Origin: Cycas panzhihuaensis
Lineage: Eukaryota; Cycadophyta
Assembly: GCA_023213395.1 (NCBI GenBank)
Contig: CM041465.1
Coordinates: forward strand, 43,407,741-43,471,740
Direction of reading: 5' to 3'
DNA length: 64,000 bases
Positions 22,531 to 34,795 of this stretch are shown one piece after another (positions within the stretch are counted from its first letter, which is position 1; each line of letters begins with the position of its first letter). Made by a program: the position numbers and the translations under genes. The notes beneath the pieces are model-generated. The model ran no database searches, was not told where the DNA came from, and was given only the letters and a program-made list of their open reading frames with translations.

Positions 22531-23537
22531 GGAAAATAACCAACTCCTATTTGGCTTAAAATTGAAGATGGGGGAAGCGTTGTTCGCCTTGCTACCTACT
22601 AAACCACTTGGCCTTACTAGGCAATTGTTCTACTACTCCAATCTTAAAAGATTCATGTGTCTTATGTCTTGTTTTGGTGGATTTTCTCTCCAAGATATAA
22701 TCCTCCTTGAGAGGCTCCTCACTCTCCAAATACAAGTCGTCAACTGAAGGTAAAGTGAATTGGTCTTAGTCCTCATCCAACATGGAGGACTCAAAAGAGT
22801 TTCAAATGTTCAGCATTATGAATATATTTGCATATAAGGTGGAAGATCAAGTTGGAATGCATTGCCACCTACTTTTCTCAAAATGTTGAATGCTCCATAC
22901 CTTATAGATTTGAGTTTCTTACCTTCCCCTTTTAACCTCTCCTTGCTCAAGTATTACCATACCAAATTTCCTTCTTGAAAAGTATACTCTTGCCTATGCT
23001 TATATGTCTTTCTTTGTACCTTTTCTGAGTCCTTAGAAGTTGATCATGTACCTCTTTGTGGACTCTTTGGATCTTCTCTAAGTACTTCAAAGTCTTATCA
23101 TGCCCCTCCTTCTCTTTGGCAAATCCTTCCTTAGCTTGCATGAAAAACTCTAAGTCAAATGAACTTTGAAGTAAGTATCCCAAACAAACTTCAAAAGGTA
23201 CTTTAGAGTGTGATGCATGCATTGCCCTATTAAATGCAAATTGTAGAAAAGCCAATGATTTATCCCAAGTCTTTGGATGCTTGAAATTGTATCCCCTCAA
23301 TAAATGTACCAAAGTTCTATTCACTATTTCAGTTTGTCTATCTGTTTGAGGATGGAAACTTGTACTACTCTTCAATTCGGTGTCCATCATCTCCCATAGT
23401 GTCTTCCAAAATGATCAAAGGAATCAAGTATCATGATCTAAAATGATGGAAGAATGCAAGCTAAAATTCTTCCATACATGCTCAAAGAATAACTTAGCTA
23501 TCCCTGCTTCTGTGATTGTCTTCTTACAAGGTATTAA
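22531..23537 (-). pseudogene. pol: Gypsy-1 integrase, catalytic core end and C-terminus
   Basis: Continues on the minus strand from the piece at 38215. The second catalytic Asp lies in ILDHDT near 23420. The best-kept part, 22947-23390, has SSTSFHPQTDRQTEIVNRTL with the third acidic residue, then LAFLQFAFNRAMHAS and the SPFEV-like SKVPFEVCLGY. Beyond 22947 a decayed SH3-like tail and acidic C-terminus can be traced (LDEDXDQFTLPS). Copia-C inserted between the first and second catalytic residues. Stops and frame changes present. Confidence 0.88.
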
Positions 23538-24083
23538 TGTTAAACCTTATGTTCACATGTTAAGTTTTTGTACTTTATTTTTCATGTATTATTTATACTT
23601 TTGTGCTTTAAGGGTGACTTATCACTTAAGCGATAAAGTACACACCCACATTCTTTACTAGTGACACAACATTATCACTAAAGGGTCAAATGGACCCCCA
23701 TGCACTTTTGCTCACTTGAGTGCCCAAAAGGACACATGTCATATATGTAAGGCATGTACTTTAAATGTTTGGCACTTGTCAAACATCCAATGCCTTAGGT
23801 CTCTCCTTTCACTCTATATATTGAGACCTCTCCTTATTGTTCTCATATAGAATTGGAGATGTATTGTTATGCTGCCAATTTATTAATCAAATTGCTATTC
23901 ATTTAGAGGTTAGACCAATTCCAACTCCTAATCTTTGGTATCATTTTGCTCTCTCTTCATGCTTGATCTTGCTCATGTTTAATTGCATATTTTCATTATT
24001 AGTCTAGTTTATCTTCTTTCTAGAACTAGAGTGAATATAGCTTCTAGATCTTGGGATTCTGAGGCCATTTGACTAGTTCTACA
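23538..24083 (+). repeat. Copia-C 5' LTR
   Basis: TGTTAAACC...TTCTACA, followed by TTTGGCATCAGAGC (24084-24097), the primer site with one change from TGGTATCAGAGC. TATATATTGAGACC near 23815 is the TATA region. Confidence 0.94.
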
Positions 24084-26552
24084 TTTGGCATCAGAGCTAG
24101 AGGAGACTAGTTCCCTTTGTTCTAATTCTGTTTTGCTTAAGAGAGACTCAAGGTAGGCTCTACTATTCCTTGGTGATGACCTTTGCTCTCCAAAGACGAT
24201 CCAAGGCATGTTTTAGACCTACAAATTATAGATCAAGCTTCTTGGAGTGGTGTTAAAGGCTGGAGCAGACACAGTTCACAGATCTGAATTTTTTTTCAAA
24301 TAACCAACTCAGGTTTTGAGCTAATCTACTCAAGTTTTCTTGTGCATTTTCGCTACAGCTTGATTTTTTCAGTAGATTCTTCTTCCAAATCAGAGTGTTA
24401 GGGTATTATGTTGGTGTTTAAATCTCGCTGATTAAGATTATTTTAAAGTTCAGGCTTCTTGCAGGCTGTGGATAAATTCTGGGCTATTTTCAGCCCTCAA
24501 ACCCCACTAAAAAATTTAAAATATTTGGTGTTGATTTTTATTTAGCTCATCTAGACTGTAAATCAGTCTAAATAGTTATTGTCTATGATATGTAATTGAC
24601 CTGCACCAAAAATTTCTCAGTGTTGGGCAAATTCCTCACTATTTTTAGTGAAACTTACCAAAAAAAAAACTGTCTTTCACTATTTTTTATCATAACAGGC
24701 TAGTTGTCCACATACTGACCCTACATGCAGCTGTGGAAGACTTCAGTGAAGAGTTTTAGTGATTAATACGAGGGTTTAAAACCCTTGATAGTCGTATGGC
24801 TCCAGTTTTACCTTCTCAATTCCATGCGACTAGCCATACCTTCACTAATTTGCAGCTCTCTGCACGATTGATGAAAATCCACAAGATTTGAGAGGGAGAT
24901 GACTACCATTTGGGTGCCCCTCCTCCTGAATTTTCAACACAGACAAAGATCTCTACATGCTGTACTCATCACCTGTGTGTCCACGAGAGCTGCCCGAGCT
25001 GCCGGAGTCACTACGTGATTCAAAATTTTGAATTTTTTCAAATATTTCAAGTTTGAACAGTGTAAAATATACTTTATGTTATGTTCTTTAGAATATTCCT
25101 AAGTATATCCATCTTTTGATAAAGTTTAATAACTATAGTCACCCTCTTAATCACTAAAAATCACCTTTTTAGGTCAAAATTAATACCTTTTCAAGTGATT
25201 TTTTAGTTGATGACCAGATTATCTTCACTTTTGTGGCAATAAGTACTGAATCTAGTATTTTTCAAGTATCTTTCACATTAAAAAGTAATATTTTTTTACT
25301 TTTTAAAGCCTTTTTAGTCATTTGGAACTTTTTTGGCTTAAATCTTCTAAGGAAAAAATCAACTTTTTTACTTTTTGAAGTTTAAAATCTTCATTGTACT
25401 TAGTGATTCCATCAAATCACTAACGCCAAAGCAATTACTCATCTTTGGAGATTAAAATTTTAGTTTAAGTCCTTAATCAAGGCTCCCTGCATAGTGTTCT
25501 TACTGTTCAAAGTTGCAAAAAAAGTTAAATTTCAGCCTTTATTTTTTGGTATTTTTTGCCTTATTTAACACTCATTTCATATTTGCAAGTGTTAAAAGGC
25601 ATTGAAATAAGTGATTTTTAAGTGTTGTGACCTTGTTAAAGTGATCCTCATCACTATTTCAACACTTTTTCTAAGACACCTTACATGCTGACCTACTTCC
25701 CTTAATCTCAAAAAGGGCTCAAGGAGACTTGTTTCTTAATAAAATCACTCAGTTTTTTGTTGATTATTGGGACTATTTTAAAGTCCTAACACTGGGTGCT
25801 TGGCGTTTTCAGTTTTTTGCTTCAAGCATTAAAAGGAACCCACTTGCATTTTCAACACAAAAACTTTGCTCTTTCTTCATTGAAGCACTTAGCATCTTCT
25901 TTAAAGTGCTTACATTTTCACATTGTACTCAAGCAGTTTTTTTTACTTGGATTTGATAGCACTATTTCACACTAAAGTGCTCTTGTAAAACACTCAAAGT
26001 GTTCATTGTGATGTACTTGGTTGCTTCTCTTTAAATCCATTTATCATTGTAAATATTAATCAAGCATCTACATCATCCAAGTAAAATTTACTCTGAAGTT
26101 CACTTCAATCTTTTAAAAATGAACTTTAAAATCAAGTAGGAGAGGCCTGAAAAAGGTTCAAAACTTCTCTCTAAAATAACCTTAAGCTTGGTGCATTCCC
26201 TAGAGGACCAATCGATCATATAGTCAGTGCACAACAATTAAGGTTGCTTGAGGAAAAGGAGGTTCGAAAATGGTGTTATTGAGGCTGTGAATCCCAGGAA
26301 AAGTATGGTACGTCCGTGCAAATCAACCCTACCTGCCTTGTCCTAGATTTAACTTGACCAACTATTGGATCTCCTCTATAGATTAGGGTTGGACCAACTC
26401 TTTAGCTTAGTCCTCCACCCCTCGTCATTCCATTCAGTTGTTGGATCTTCTAATAAAATCAGAACTATTGGTTTTGTTAGAAGGTGGAACTTAAGTGACA
26501 AAAGCTTTGAGTTTCTAAGTTATTTGCTAGTTTCAAGCCTTATAACTTTAAC
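24084..26552 (+). other. Copia-C leader
   Basis: About 2.5 kb without a supported gene. The first kilobase resembles the Copia-F leader (shared block around 24890-25010 and 48940-49060, read on opposite strands), not the leaders of B or D. The second half (from about 25600) is shared by all four family members. The open frame at 25729-25956 has no protein features. Confidence 0.7.
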
Positions 26553-27879
26553 ATGGATGCAATTAATATGCTAAATACATGTACCATCAAGTTAACAGGA
26601 TAAGAAAACTATCAATAATGGAAAATGATCACTCAAAATCTCTTGATAATGAACGAATTTTGGGGTTATGTTTCTAGAAGGATACCTCGACCTATACTTG
26701 TTGAAAATGATGGTATAATTATTTATTCTGATGATACTCTTGTTGCTACTTAGGAAGACAAAGATGAAATCACTTTGGCATTCTTACATATGATTATTGA
26801 TGTTCATGTAGATTAGAATATTGTGTTTGCAAAGACTTCCAAGGAAGCATGGGACGTCTTGTCATCCTTGTATGAAAGGCGAGATGAAGCTTGCATATTG
26901 ATGGTAAAAATTAAATTGTATTCTATAAAATTTGTCAAGTCTATGTCGGTTTTTCTTTCCTCCATCAAGGAGGTATGTAATTAATTGAATACATTAAGTA
27001 GTCTTACTTCTAGAGATGAGCCTACAACAACAATTGTTAAAGCTTTACCTAAGGACTACAATGGTTTTATTTCTTCTACTACATAAGATGGTTCACTCAA
27101 ATGAATGTCTTTCAATGAATTTGAAAGCTTGTTGCTTTAAGAGGAGCAGATTTACATCAAGGACAGTGATGACGAACCATCCACATTAAGGGCATTCACT
27201 GCTAAATCGAAAGCCAAGCAGAATCCCAAACCTGTACTTTCAAAGTAGTTTGGGAACATGAATATTGGTTCCTCAAAGACTAATGTTGTTTGTCATTATT
27301 GTGGTAAAGTAGACTACATAGCACTTGATTGTAGGAAAAAATCAGCAAATCTTTAGCACACACGATAATAGTAGCAGTAGCCACGTCAGCAAAATCAGAG
27401 ATAGTAATTCTGATAACGTCAGCAATTCCAGCAATAGTGGTTTCAGCAACAATCCTCTCGACCAAATCGAGGTGCCTATCGAGGAGGTCAAAGAGGAAGG
27501 GGGAGTTTTAGAGGAGGCAATCTACGCCACTTCAATCGGTTTGCAAATGAGGACAAACTGTTTTGTGCTTATCATACATCCAAGGTTGATCAAACTTGGA
27601 TCATTGACTTTGGATCTACTCAACACGACTAAGAGTGAAGAACTCCTTTGCGACATCAAGGAAGGAAAAGGTCAATCTGTGACCTTCGGCAACAATGAAT
27701 CTGTTAAGATTTTTGGCATAGGCACAATTGCTCTATTCCATTCTCCTTCGAATCCTTCCTCTACATTTCCCAATGGCAATGTCTATTTCATACCTTCCAT
27801 AGAAAAGAGTTTGTTATCTATTAGCAAATTAGACAAGCAACAGATGAGCATTTTATTTAAGAATGGGAAATGTATAATA
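26553..27879 (+). pseudogene. gag: Copia-C gag and protease region
   Basis: ATG 26553 starts MDAINMLNTCTIKLTG, then a stop. The gag core can be followed with many stops (FAKTSKEAWDVLSSLYERRDEA near 26830-26890, KALPKDYNGF near 27040). The zinc knuckle CHYCGKVDYIALDC is near 27290-27333, with the second position pair weakened. From 27325 one frame is open to 27885 and joins the gag-like tail (PLDQIEVPIEEVKEEGG) to the segment after the protease (EELLCDIKEGKGQSV) because of small deletions that removed the DSGAS site. Copia-D enters at 27879. Confidence 0.85.
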
Positions 27880-28418
27880 TGTTAAACCTCATGGTTTACC
27901 TTATGTTTATAATGTTAAGCTAATGTACTTTCTATTCTTGTATTATGTGTGCACTTTTGCACTTTTGTACTTTAGGTGTGACTTTATCACTTAAGTGATA
28001 AAGTACACACCCACTTTATGTCTAGTGACATAACGTTGTCACTTAACGGTCAAATGACCCCTTGCACTTTTGCTCACAAGAGCTCCCAATGGACACTTGT
28101 CCTACATGCAAGCATGCATTGCATGATTGACACTTGTCAATCATGCAATAGCCTCTGGCCTCTCATCTTCTTCTATTTAAAGAGGCCTCTCTTCATTGTT
28201 GCTCATCTAAAGAGGAGGAACTCATTGTTATTCTGTCAGTTTGCTAATCAAGCTGAAGCATTCTTTGGTGGTTAGACTAATTTCAACTCCCATTCATGGT
28301 ATCTTGATCTTGCTCCTATTTCTCTTTGTGTTCTTTATGTTTTATGCTTCATGCATTTGTGGTATTGTGCTTTTACTTATGATCTTGGGACTAATGTGGC
28401 TTAATGCCCATTTTCACA
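27880..28418 (+). repeat. Copia-D 5' LTR
   Basis: TGTTAAACC...TTTTCACA, then TTTGGTATCAGAG primer site at 28419. Holds palindrome TTTATCACTTAAGTGATAAA, stem ATTGCATGATTGAC/GTCAATCATGCAAT (28118-28131 and 28136-28149) and GGCCTCT/AGAGGCC (28157-28163 and 28181-28187) around TATTTAAA. The arms differ from those in Copia-B but still pair. Confidence 0.96.
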
Positions 28419-30104
28419 TTTGGTATCAGAGTTGAAAGGTTTCTGAACTTAGTTTGTTTAAGCACTGTTAGTTTGTTATCTGTCTTCTCTTCTTGAAATC
28501 TGTGCACTGGACTATCCTCTGTCCCTACACTTGAAGAAGCCAGACTTGCATGCAAGGATTGTTCAAACCCTGCACAGAAGAGGATTCAAGGCACCCAGTC
28601 AGCAAGAGCCAAGCCCAACAAGAAGCAGACAAGAAGGCAAGGCCAACAAGACATCGCCCACTTTAAGCGCCCGGTCGTGGCCAACAAGACAACAGTCGCC
28701 AACAAGACATCGCTCACTGACGCCACTCAAGACAAAGAAGTCGCCCTACGCCAATCATCAACACTGTCCACTCAAGCAATGCCAAGTCACCGCCGAGTCG
28801 CCAGATAACATCGGCTCACCAAAGATATCGCTAAGCAAGCGCTTAGCACATCACGAGTCTACACTGCCCACAGAACATCGCCTGTCCAAAGACATCACTG
28901 AAGTCTACACTGCCAAAGAACATCGCCTCAGACAAGACACTGCTGAGTCTACATTGTCCACCAAAGAACACCGCCTCACATCATGCCAAGTCAGCTGCGC
29001 GCCGATCAACACTCTCATCGCTGCCAAGACACAGCTACCAACAAGATTTCTCAAAGTCGCCAAGTCAAGACACAATATCAACGCCTTCTTTTAAGATAAT
29101 TTTTTTTTACTTAAGAAGAATTTCTTTTAATCAAGGGGGGGAGTCTTAAGAGACTTTAAGTCTTTATAGTTGGGCCTACTTGAAGATTTTTTTTTACAGA
29201 CATTAGCAGCCTTAATTACCTTAAGAAATCTGTTTTCTTTTAGTGAGATTTAATCTCACTTATAAAGCTTTTTTTTAGTGGTTCTTAAAAGTACCCTTTT
29301 GTACTTACTATTTTAAGCTCTTTTAGCACACTTTCATGCTATTAAAGCATCATTGAGCTTAATTAATGTAATCAAAAGGCATATCTACATTGTAAAGGTG
29401 AAGAAAATTACCACCTAACTTCACTTTTTCTGGTACCTTGCATGGTGACCTTGGCCTTTAAAAGTTCAAAAAGGGGAAGGCTCATTGTGAAACTTAATAA
29501 AATCACAATTTTCTTGTTGGATTGTTGAGACATTTTTAAGTCTCAACAGCTGCTGCGTGGTGTTCGTGTTGGCTTTGGAGCATTTCTTGAGTACACCTTC
29601 CTTGTGGCTTCATCACTTCATCAGATTTTGAAGGTTAAAAGGAACCTTTTTTTTTGTTGTCTTCATCAAAGGTTCCTTACATCATTTTCTTTTAAGTACT
29701 CAAAGTACTTTATCATTGTACTCAAGCATACATAGCACCTCACTTGGATCATAAAGCACTTGAAATCTTTTTTTGTGCTCATTTTTTCATTGCTTCTTAA
29801 GAAGCATTCTATGTAAGCTAAAAGGCATAAAAATCCAAGTAAGAGGACATTAAAAATTCACTTAGACTTGTTTAAAAGTGAATTTAAAATTGGGTTGGAG
29901 AGGCTCGAAAAAGGTCAAATCCTTGCCTCTGCTACACTTAACTTTGGGTCAACTCAATAGCCAGAGTCCTCCACCTCTCTTCACCCCACCGGTTGTTGGA
30001 TCTTCTTATAAAATCATGACTGGTGGTGTTGTTTGAGGGTGGATCTTAAGCAACGAAGCTTTGAAGTCACCATGTTACTTGCTAGCTCTTAATCAAGTGG
30101 AAAG
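28419..30104 (+). other. Copia-D leader
   Basis: Primer site at 28421-28431, a GC-rich open frame (28531-29097, separate entry), then AT-rich sequence shared with relatives. The sequence between the primer site and about 29100 has no match in Copia-B, -C or -F that I can see. Confidence 0.75.
28531..29097 (+). CDS. Unexplained 188-codon open frame in the Copia-D leader
   Basis: Open from TTG 28531 (no ATG start; upstream in-frame sequence is short) to TAA at 29092-29094. Rich in Ser, Thr, Pro, Lys, Arg and His, no recognised domain, no signal or membrane segment. The DNA is clearly more GC-rich than its surroundings and built from imperfect repeats: CAACAAGACATCGCC-like words at 28640-28720, and EHRL-containing units of about 45-60 bases at 28870-28980. 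It may be an expanded noncoding repeat whose lack of stops is due to base composition, or a captured host fragment. I infer no function. Confidence 0.3.
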
Positions 30105-31098
30105 ATGGCTGCCATAAACATGCTTAATGCATGTACCATAAGGCTAACAAGGCAATCAAATTATCAAGAATGGAAAAGAATCACAAAAAATCTCTTGATA
30201 ATGAATGAATTTTGGGGATATGTTTCTGGAAGAATCCTCAATCCTGCACTTGTGGATGATAATAATGAAAATCAACCTGCACCTGTGGATGATGAATATG
30301 TTGCTGCATGGGAGGCCAAAGACGAAATTGCTTTGGCATTCATTCGTATGGTAATGGACATAAATGTAGACCAAAATATTTCTTCTGCAAAATCTTCTAA
30401 AGAAGCATGGGACACATTGTCTTCTTTGTATGAAAGGCGAGATGAAGCTCGCATTTTGATGATAAAAGCAAAATTGTACTCCATCAAATTTGTAAAGCCA
30501 ATGTTGGCATTCTTGTCCTCCATTAAGGAGGTTTGTAATGAATTAAATATTTTAGGTAGTCCAGCTACAAGAGATAAAATCATAGCCTCCATCACAAAAG
30601 CATTACCAAAGGACTACAACGGCTTTATATCATCAACTACACGAGATGGTTCACTAAGGGAGATGACATTCAATGAACTTAAAAGCTTATTGCTTCAAGA
30701 AGAACAAATTTATGCTAAGGATAATGAAGAACCATCTACAACAGGTGCTTTCACAAAGAAGGGCAAAGGCAAATCAAAAATCCAAAACTGCATTCACAAA
30801 GCAGTTTGGAAATATGAACATTGGATCTTCCAAGTTCAATGTCGTATGTCATTATTGTGGCAAACCTGGCCACATTGCACCTGATTGCAGAAAGAAGCAA
30901 GCGGATCTTCGAAGACAACGGCGGCAGCACATGTGGTCAAAGACAACGCAGCCCACGACAACGGTTTCAACAAAGGTTCCAACGGCGGATCACCAAAAGA
31001 ATCCCCTCGACCAAATCGAGGTGCCTATCGAGGAGGTCCAAGAGGCAGGGGGGGTCAAAGAGGTGGCTACCAACGCCATTTTAATCGGTTGCCAATGA
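30105..31098 (+). pseudogene. gag: Copia-D gag
   Basis: ATG 30105 (MAAINMLNACTIRLTRQ) and a UBN2-type gag core: WDTLSSLYERRDEARILM, KALPKDYNGFISSTTRDG and LLLQEEQIYAKDN, open to about 30770. A one-base change there moves the reading into the frame with TKQFGNMNIGS and the zinc knuckle CHYCGKPGHIAPDC (30849-30890), ending at 31098. The last 210 bases overlap pol in the -1 frame. Near full length otherwise (about 330 residues). Best-preserved gag core in the window. Confidence 0.92.
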
Positions 31099-34000
31099 AG
31101 ACAAACTGCTTTTGTGCATACCAATCATGCAACATTGACAACACTTGGATCGTCGATTCAGAGCTTCTCAACATATGACAGGAGTGAAGAACTCCTATGC
31201 AACATCAAGGAAGGTAAAGGTCAATTAGTGACCTTTGGAAACGCCGAACTGCTGAGATTTCGTGAATAGGCACAATAGCTCCTTTTCATTCTCCTCAAAA
31301 TCCTTCCTCATCATTTCCCAACGGATGCCTACTTCATTCCTTCTATGGAGAAGAATCGCTATCTCATAGCCAGTTGAACAAGCAACAAATGAGTGTACTA
31401 TTTAAAATGGGAAATGTATCATTTGTGACAAAGATGACCGGATCGTAGTCAGAGCCTATGAGGATCAAGGTCTTTATAAATTAGATGCCAATAACATTAC
31501 TCTTGATTTTGCTTACTCGGTTCCACATCTTTGTCAAAAATTCGCTTATGGCATCAACGTCTAGGACATTTAAGCCTAGACAATCAAGCGTATGATAAAC
31601 AAAAGCATGGTGTATGGGCTTCCAAAGATGTATGGTTCAAAATGTCTTTGCGAAGCTTGCATAATGGGGACACAACATCGGCTGCCTTTTCCTAAAGGCA
31701 AAGCATGGCGTGCATCTTATCCCTTGCAGTTAGTTCACTCAGACTTGTGTGGACCCATGTCCACCCAATCCTTTGGAGGAGCATTGTACTACATATCTTT
31801 CATTGATGACTTCTCTCACAAAGTCTGGGTCTACTTCCTAAAGCAAAAATCAGAAGCCTTCTCCAAGTTCAAAGAGTTCAAGGCGGAAGTAGAAAATGAA
31901 TCTAGCTACTCAATTGGTCAGATAATGGAGGTGAATTCACTTCAAATGAATTCAACCAATTTTGCAAGGATAATGGAATTCAGAGACAACTCACAGCTCC
32001 TCATACTCCTCAGCAAAATGGAGTCTCCGAGAGGATGAATAGAACTTTGGCTAATAAAGCCAAAACAATGATGCATGCAAAAGGACTTCCAAGAGCTTCT
32101 TCGGGTCAAGCATTTCATACAGCAGCCTATGTGGCCAATCGAAGTCCTACAACAGCAGTCATCGATATCACACCTGAGGAGGCATGGTCTGGAAAGAAGC
32201 CAACTATCAGCCATTTGAGGACATTCTTGTCTGCGATATGCACATACCAGATCAACAAAGAACAAAGTTGGACAAACATAGCCTCAAATGCATTTTTGTA
32301 AGATATGCAATCCATAGCAAAGCCTACAAGTTGTATGATCCGGTTGGGTGAAAAATGCATCTCTCAAGAGATGTAATCTTTGTTGAGAGAGATCAAAAAG
32401 AGTTGGATATGGCATCAATCCAACCCCCCATTGACAAAGGGAAAACGATTGTTGAGGATTTTCCTTCCTCTCAATCTTATACACCATGTTCTTCATCTGC
32501 ACCTCCTATACCATCTACTTCATCTTCATCTGCTCCACTTGAACCTTCCACTTCATCTTCTGTTACTCCTACACTTAGACCAGAAGATATTGAGGTTCAT
32601 GCCACATCATTTCATAAGTTACCTAAGTGGTACACTCAAACGGTACAGGATGGTCATATCATTGAAGGGAAACGTCCATCAAAGTATCGGCAGCAAACAA
32701 ACTTTGCACTTATGGCTGAAGTGCTTTCTATTGATGAGCCTACTATCTTTGCAGAGGCTTCACAAAGTGACAGTTGGAAAGCTGCCACGGATGAGGAGAT
32801 TCAATCCATTCACAAGAATGGTACTTGGGACTTGGTCGAATTGCCTCCACACAAACAGGCAATCAGTTGTAAATGGGTCTACAAGACCAAATTCCATTCT
32901 GATGGGACACTCAAGCGACAAAAAGTAAGACTTGTAGCAAAGGGGTTCAAACAAAAGGAAGGAATTGATTACGAGGAGACCTTTGCACCTATAGCAAACA
33001 TGAACACCATCAGACTTCTCTTGGCCTTAGCTGCACAATGCAAATGGCCCATATATCAGATGGACGTGAAGAGCGCCTTCCTCAACGACGATCTTCAAGA
33101 GGAGGTATACTTGGAGCAACCTCCTGGTTACAAGGAACAAGGCAAGGAGCATTTAGTATGTCGCCTCAAGAAGGCTTTGTATGGCTTGAAGCAAGCTCCT
33201 AGGGCATGGTATGCAAAAATCGATGAATATTTTTTGAGACATGGGTTTCATCGATCCACATCTAATCCAAACTTGTACATCAAATATGAACATCACCATG
33301 ACATTTATATTGCCTTGTATGTAGATGACTTAGTGATCACGGGTGATGACACTAAGCTCATCAATGTTCTCCAAGATGATTTGAAGAGAAGTTTTGAGAT
33401 GACTGATCTTGGACTTCTCCATTACTTTCTAGGCTTTGAGGTATGGCAGCAGCCAGGCTATATCTTCATTTCCCAAGCAAAATATTCTTGGGACATCTTG
33501 CAGAGATTCAGAATGCACGATCGCAAGACTACGCCTACACCCATGGAGAACGACACCAAGCTTTCTCTTAATGAGGAAGTCGAACCCAGATTCCACTCTT
33601 TATCAACAGTTGATTGGTAGCTTGATATATCTCACCAACACTCGCCCGGACATCTCATTTGCAGCTGGGATTTGCTCGCTTCATGTCTCAACCCAATCGG
33701 AAGCATTGAAAGAAGAAAACGCATACTCAAGTATATTAAAGGAACATTGCAGCTTGGACTTGAGTATGTACATAAGGAGAACTTCACTTTGGAGGGGTTC
33801 TCTGATTCGATTAGGCGGGATGCCGGGATAGTAGAAAATCTACCTCAGTTATCTTGTTTCACCCTTGGTTCAGCAGTTGTTTCATGGAGTTGCAAGAAGC
33901 AACCAAATGTTACCTTGTCCTCCACTGAAACAGAGTACAAAGCTACAGTCAGCGCAGCTTGTGAAGCTATCTGGCTTCGACGGATTCTTGGTGAGCTTGG

Positions 34001-34280
34001 ATTTCAATGGCAGAGTCGGCCAAAGATTTATTGTGACAATCAGAGTGTCATCAAGCTAACTAAGAATCCAGTCTTCCACGCACGGACCAAACATATTGAA
34101 ATTCACCATCATTTCATCAGGGAGCATGTACACAGTGGTGAGATCACTCTTTAATATCGACCAACGGAGCAGCAGACGACAGATATCTTTACCAAGCCAC
34201 TTGGTAGAGACAAATTTGTAAAATTTAGAGATGGTCTAGGAGTTTGACTCAACATTATAAACAATAAGGGGGGGTGTTAA
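30882..34280 (+). pseudogene. pol: Copia-D pol: protease, integrase, reverse transcriptase, RNase H
   Basis: Opens in the -1 frame just behind the zinc knuckle with an RGG-rich segment (30885-31178). The protease site is broken by a lost base (WIVDSELLN in place of DSGAS, about 31150). Integrase: LCEACIMGTQHRLPFPKGKAW, then HSDLCGP (about 31740); the second Asp is in a shifted stretch. RT runs open in 32355-33620 with CKWVYKTKFHSDG, MDVKSAFLNDD, KQAPRAWYAK and YVDD (about 33320). RNase H at 33672-34154 has TLSSTETEYKA, DNQSV and HARTKHIEIHHHF; its FSDSDW site is damaged. Stop TGT TAA lies in the 3' LTR. Frame changes cluster at 31150-32300 and 33590-33850. Confidence 0.92.
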
Positions 34281-34795
34281 ACCTCATGGTTTACCTTATG
34301 TTTATAATGTTAAGCTAATGTACTTTCTATTCTTGTATTATGTGTGCACTTTTGCACTTTTGTACTTTAGGTGTGACTTTATCACTTAAGTGATAAAGTA
34401 CACACCCACTTTATGTCTAGTGACATAATGTTGTCACTTAAGGGTCAAATGACCCCTTGCACTTTTGCTCACAAGAGCTCCCAATGGACACTTGTCCTAC
34501 ATGCAAGCATGCATTGCATGATTGACAGCCTCTGGGCTCTCATCTTCTTCTATTTAAAGAGGCCTCTCTTCATTGTTGCTCATCTAAAGAGGAGGAGCTC
34601 ATTGTTATTCTGTCAGTTTGCTAATCAAGCTGAAGCATTCTTTGGTGGTTGGACTAATTCCAACTCCCATTCATGGTATCTTGATCTTGCTCCTATTTCT
34701 CTTTGTGTTCTTTATGTTTTATGCTTCATGCATTTGTGGTATTGTGCTTTTACTTATGATCTTGGGACTAATGTGGCTTAATGCCCATTTTCACA
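34275..34795 (+). repeat. Copia-D 3' LTR
   Basis: Preceded by AAG and seven G. Lacks 18 bases relative to the 5' LTR: the deletion lies between two GACA words and removes the 3' arm of the covarying stem. Confidence 0.96.

Larger units (their letters stand above)
27880..34795 (+). mobile_element. Copia-D: youngest full-length Ty1/copia retrotransposon
   Basis: LTRs 27880-28418 (539 bases) and 34275-34795 (521 bases) differ by about six substitutions and one 18-base deletion in the 3' copy. Target duplications TAATA at 27875-27879 and 34796-34800 are perfect. Same family as Copia-B, -C and -F but with a distinct leader containing a GC-rich open frame. Despite the nearly identical LTRs, gag and pol contain many one- or two-base frame changes. 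Confidence 0.97.

Noticed and set aside
23443-23661. Plus-strand frame across the left edge of Copia-C
   Set aside because: Crosses the 23537/23538 insertion boundary, so it is accidental.
28018-28435. Open frames in the Copia-D LTR, repeated at 34413-34944
   Set aside because: Same reason: LTR duplication; hydrophobic low-complexity translations without family resemblance.
32380-32928. Leu/His-rich frame of 182 codons overlapping Copia-D pol
   Set aside because: Out-of-frame shadow of the Ser/Thr/Pro-rich linker and RT start; the pol frame at 32355-33620 has the conserved motifs.
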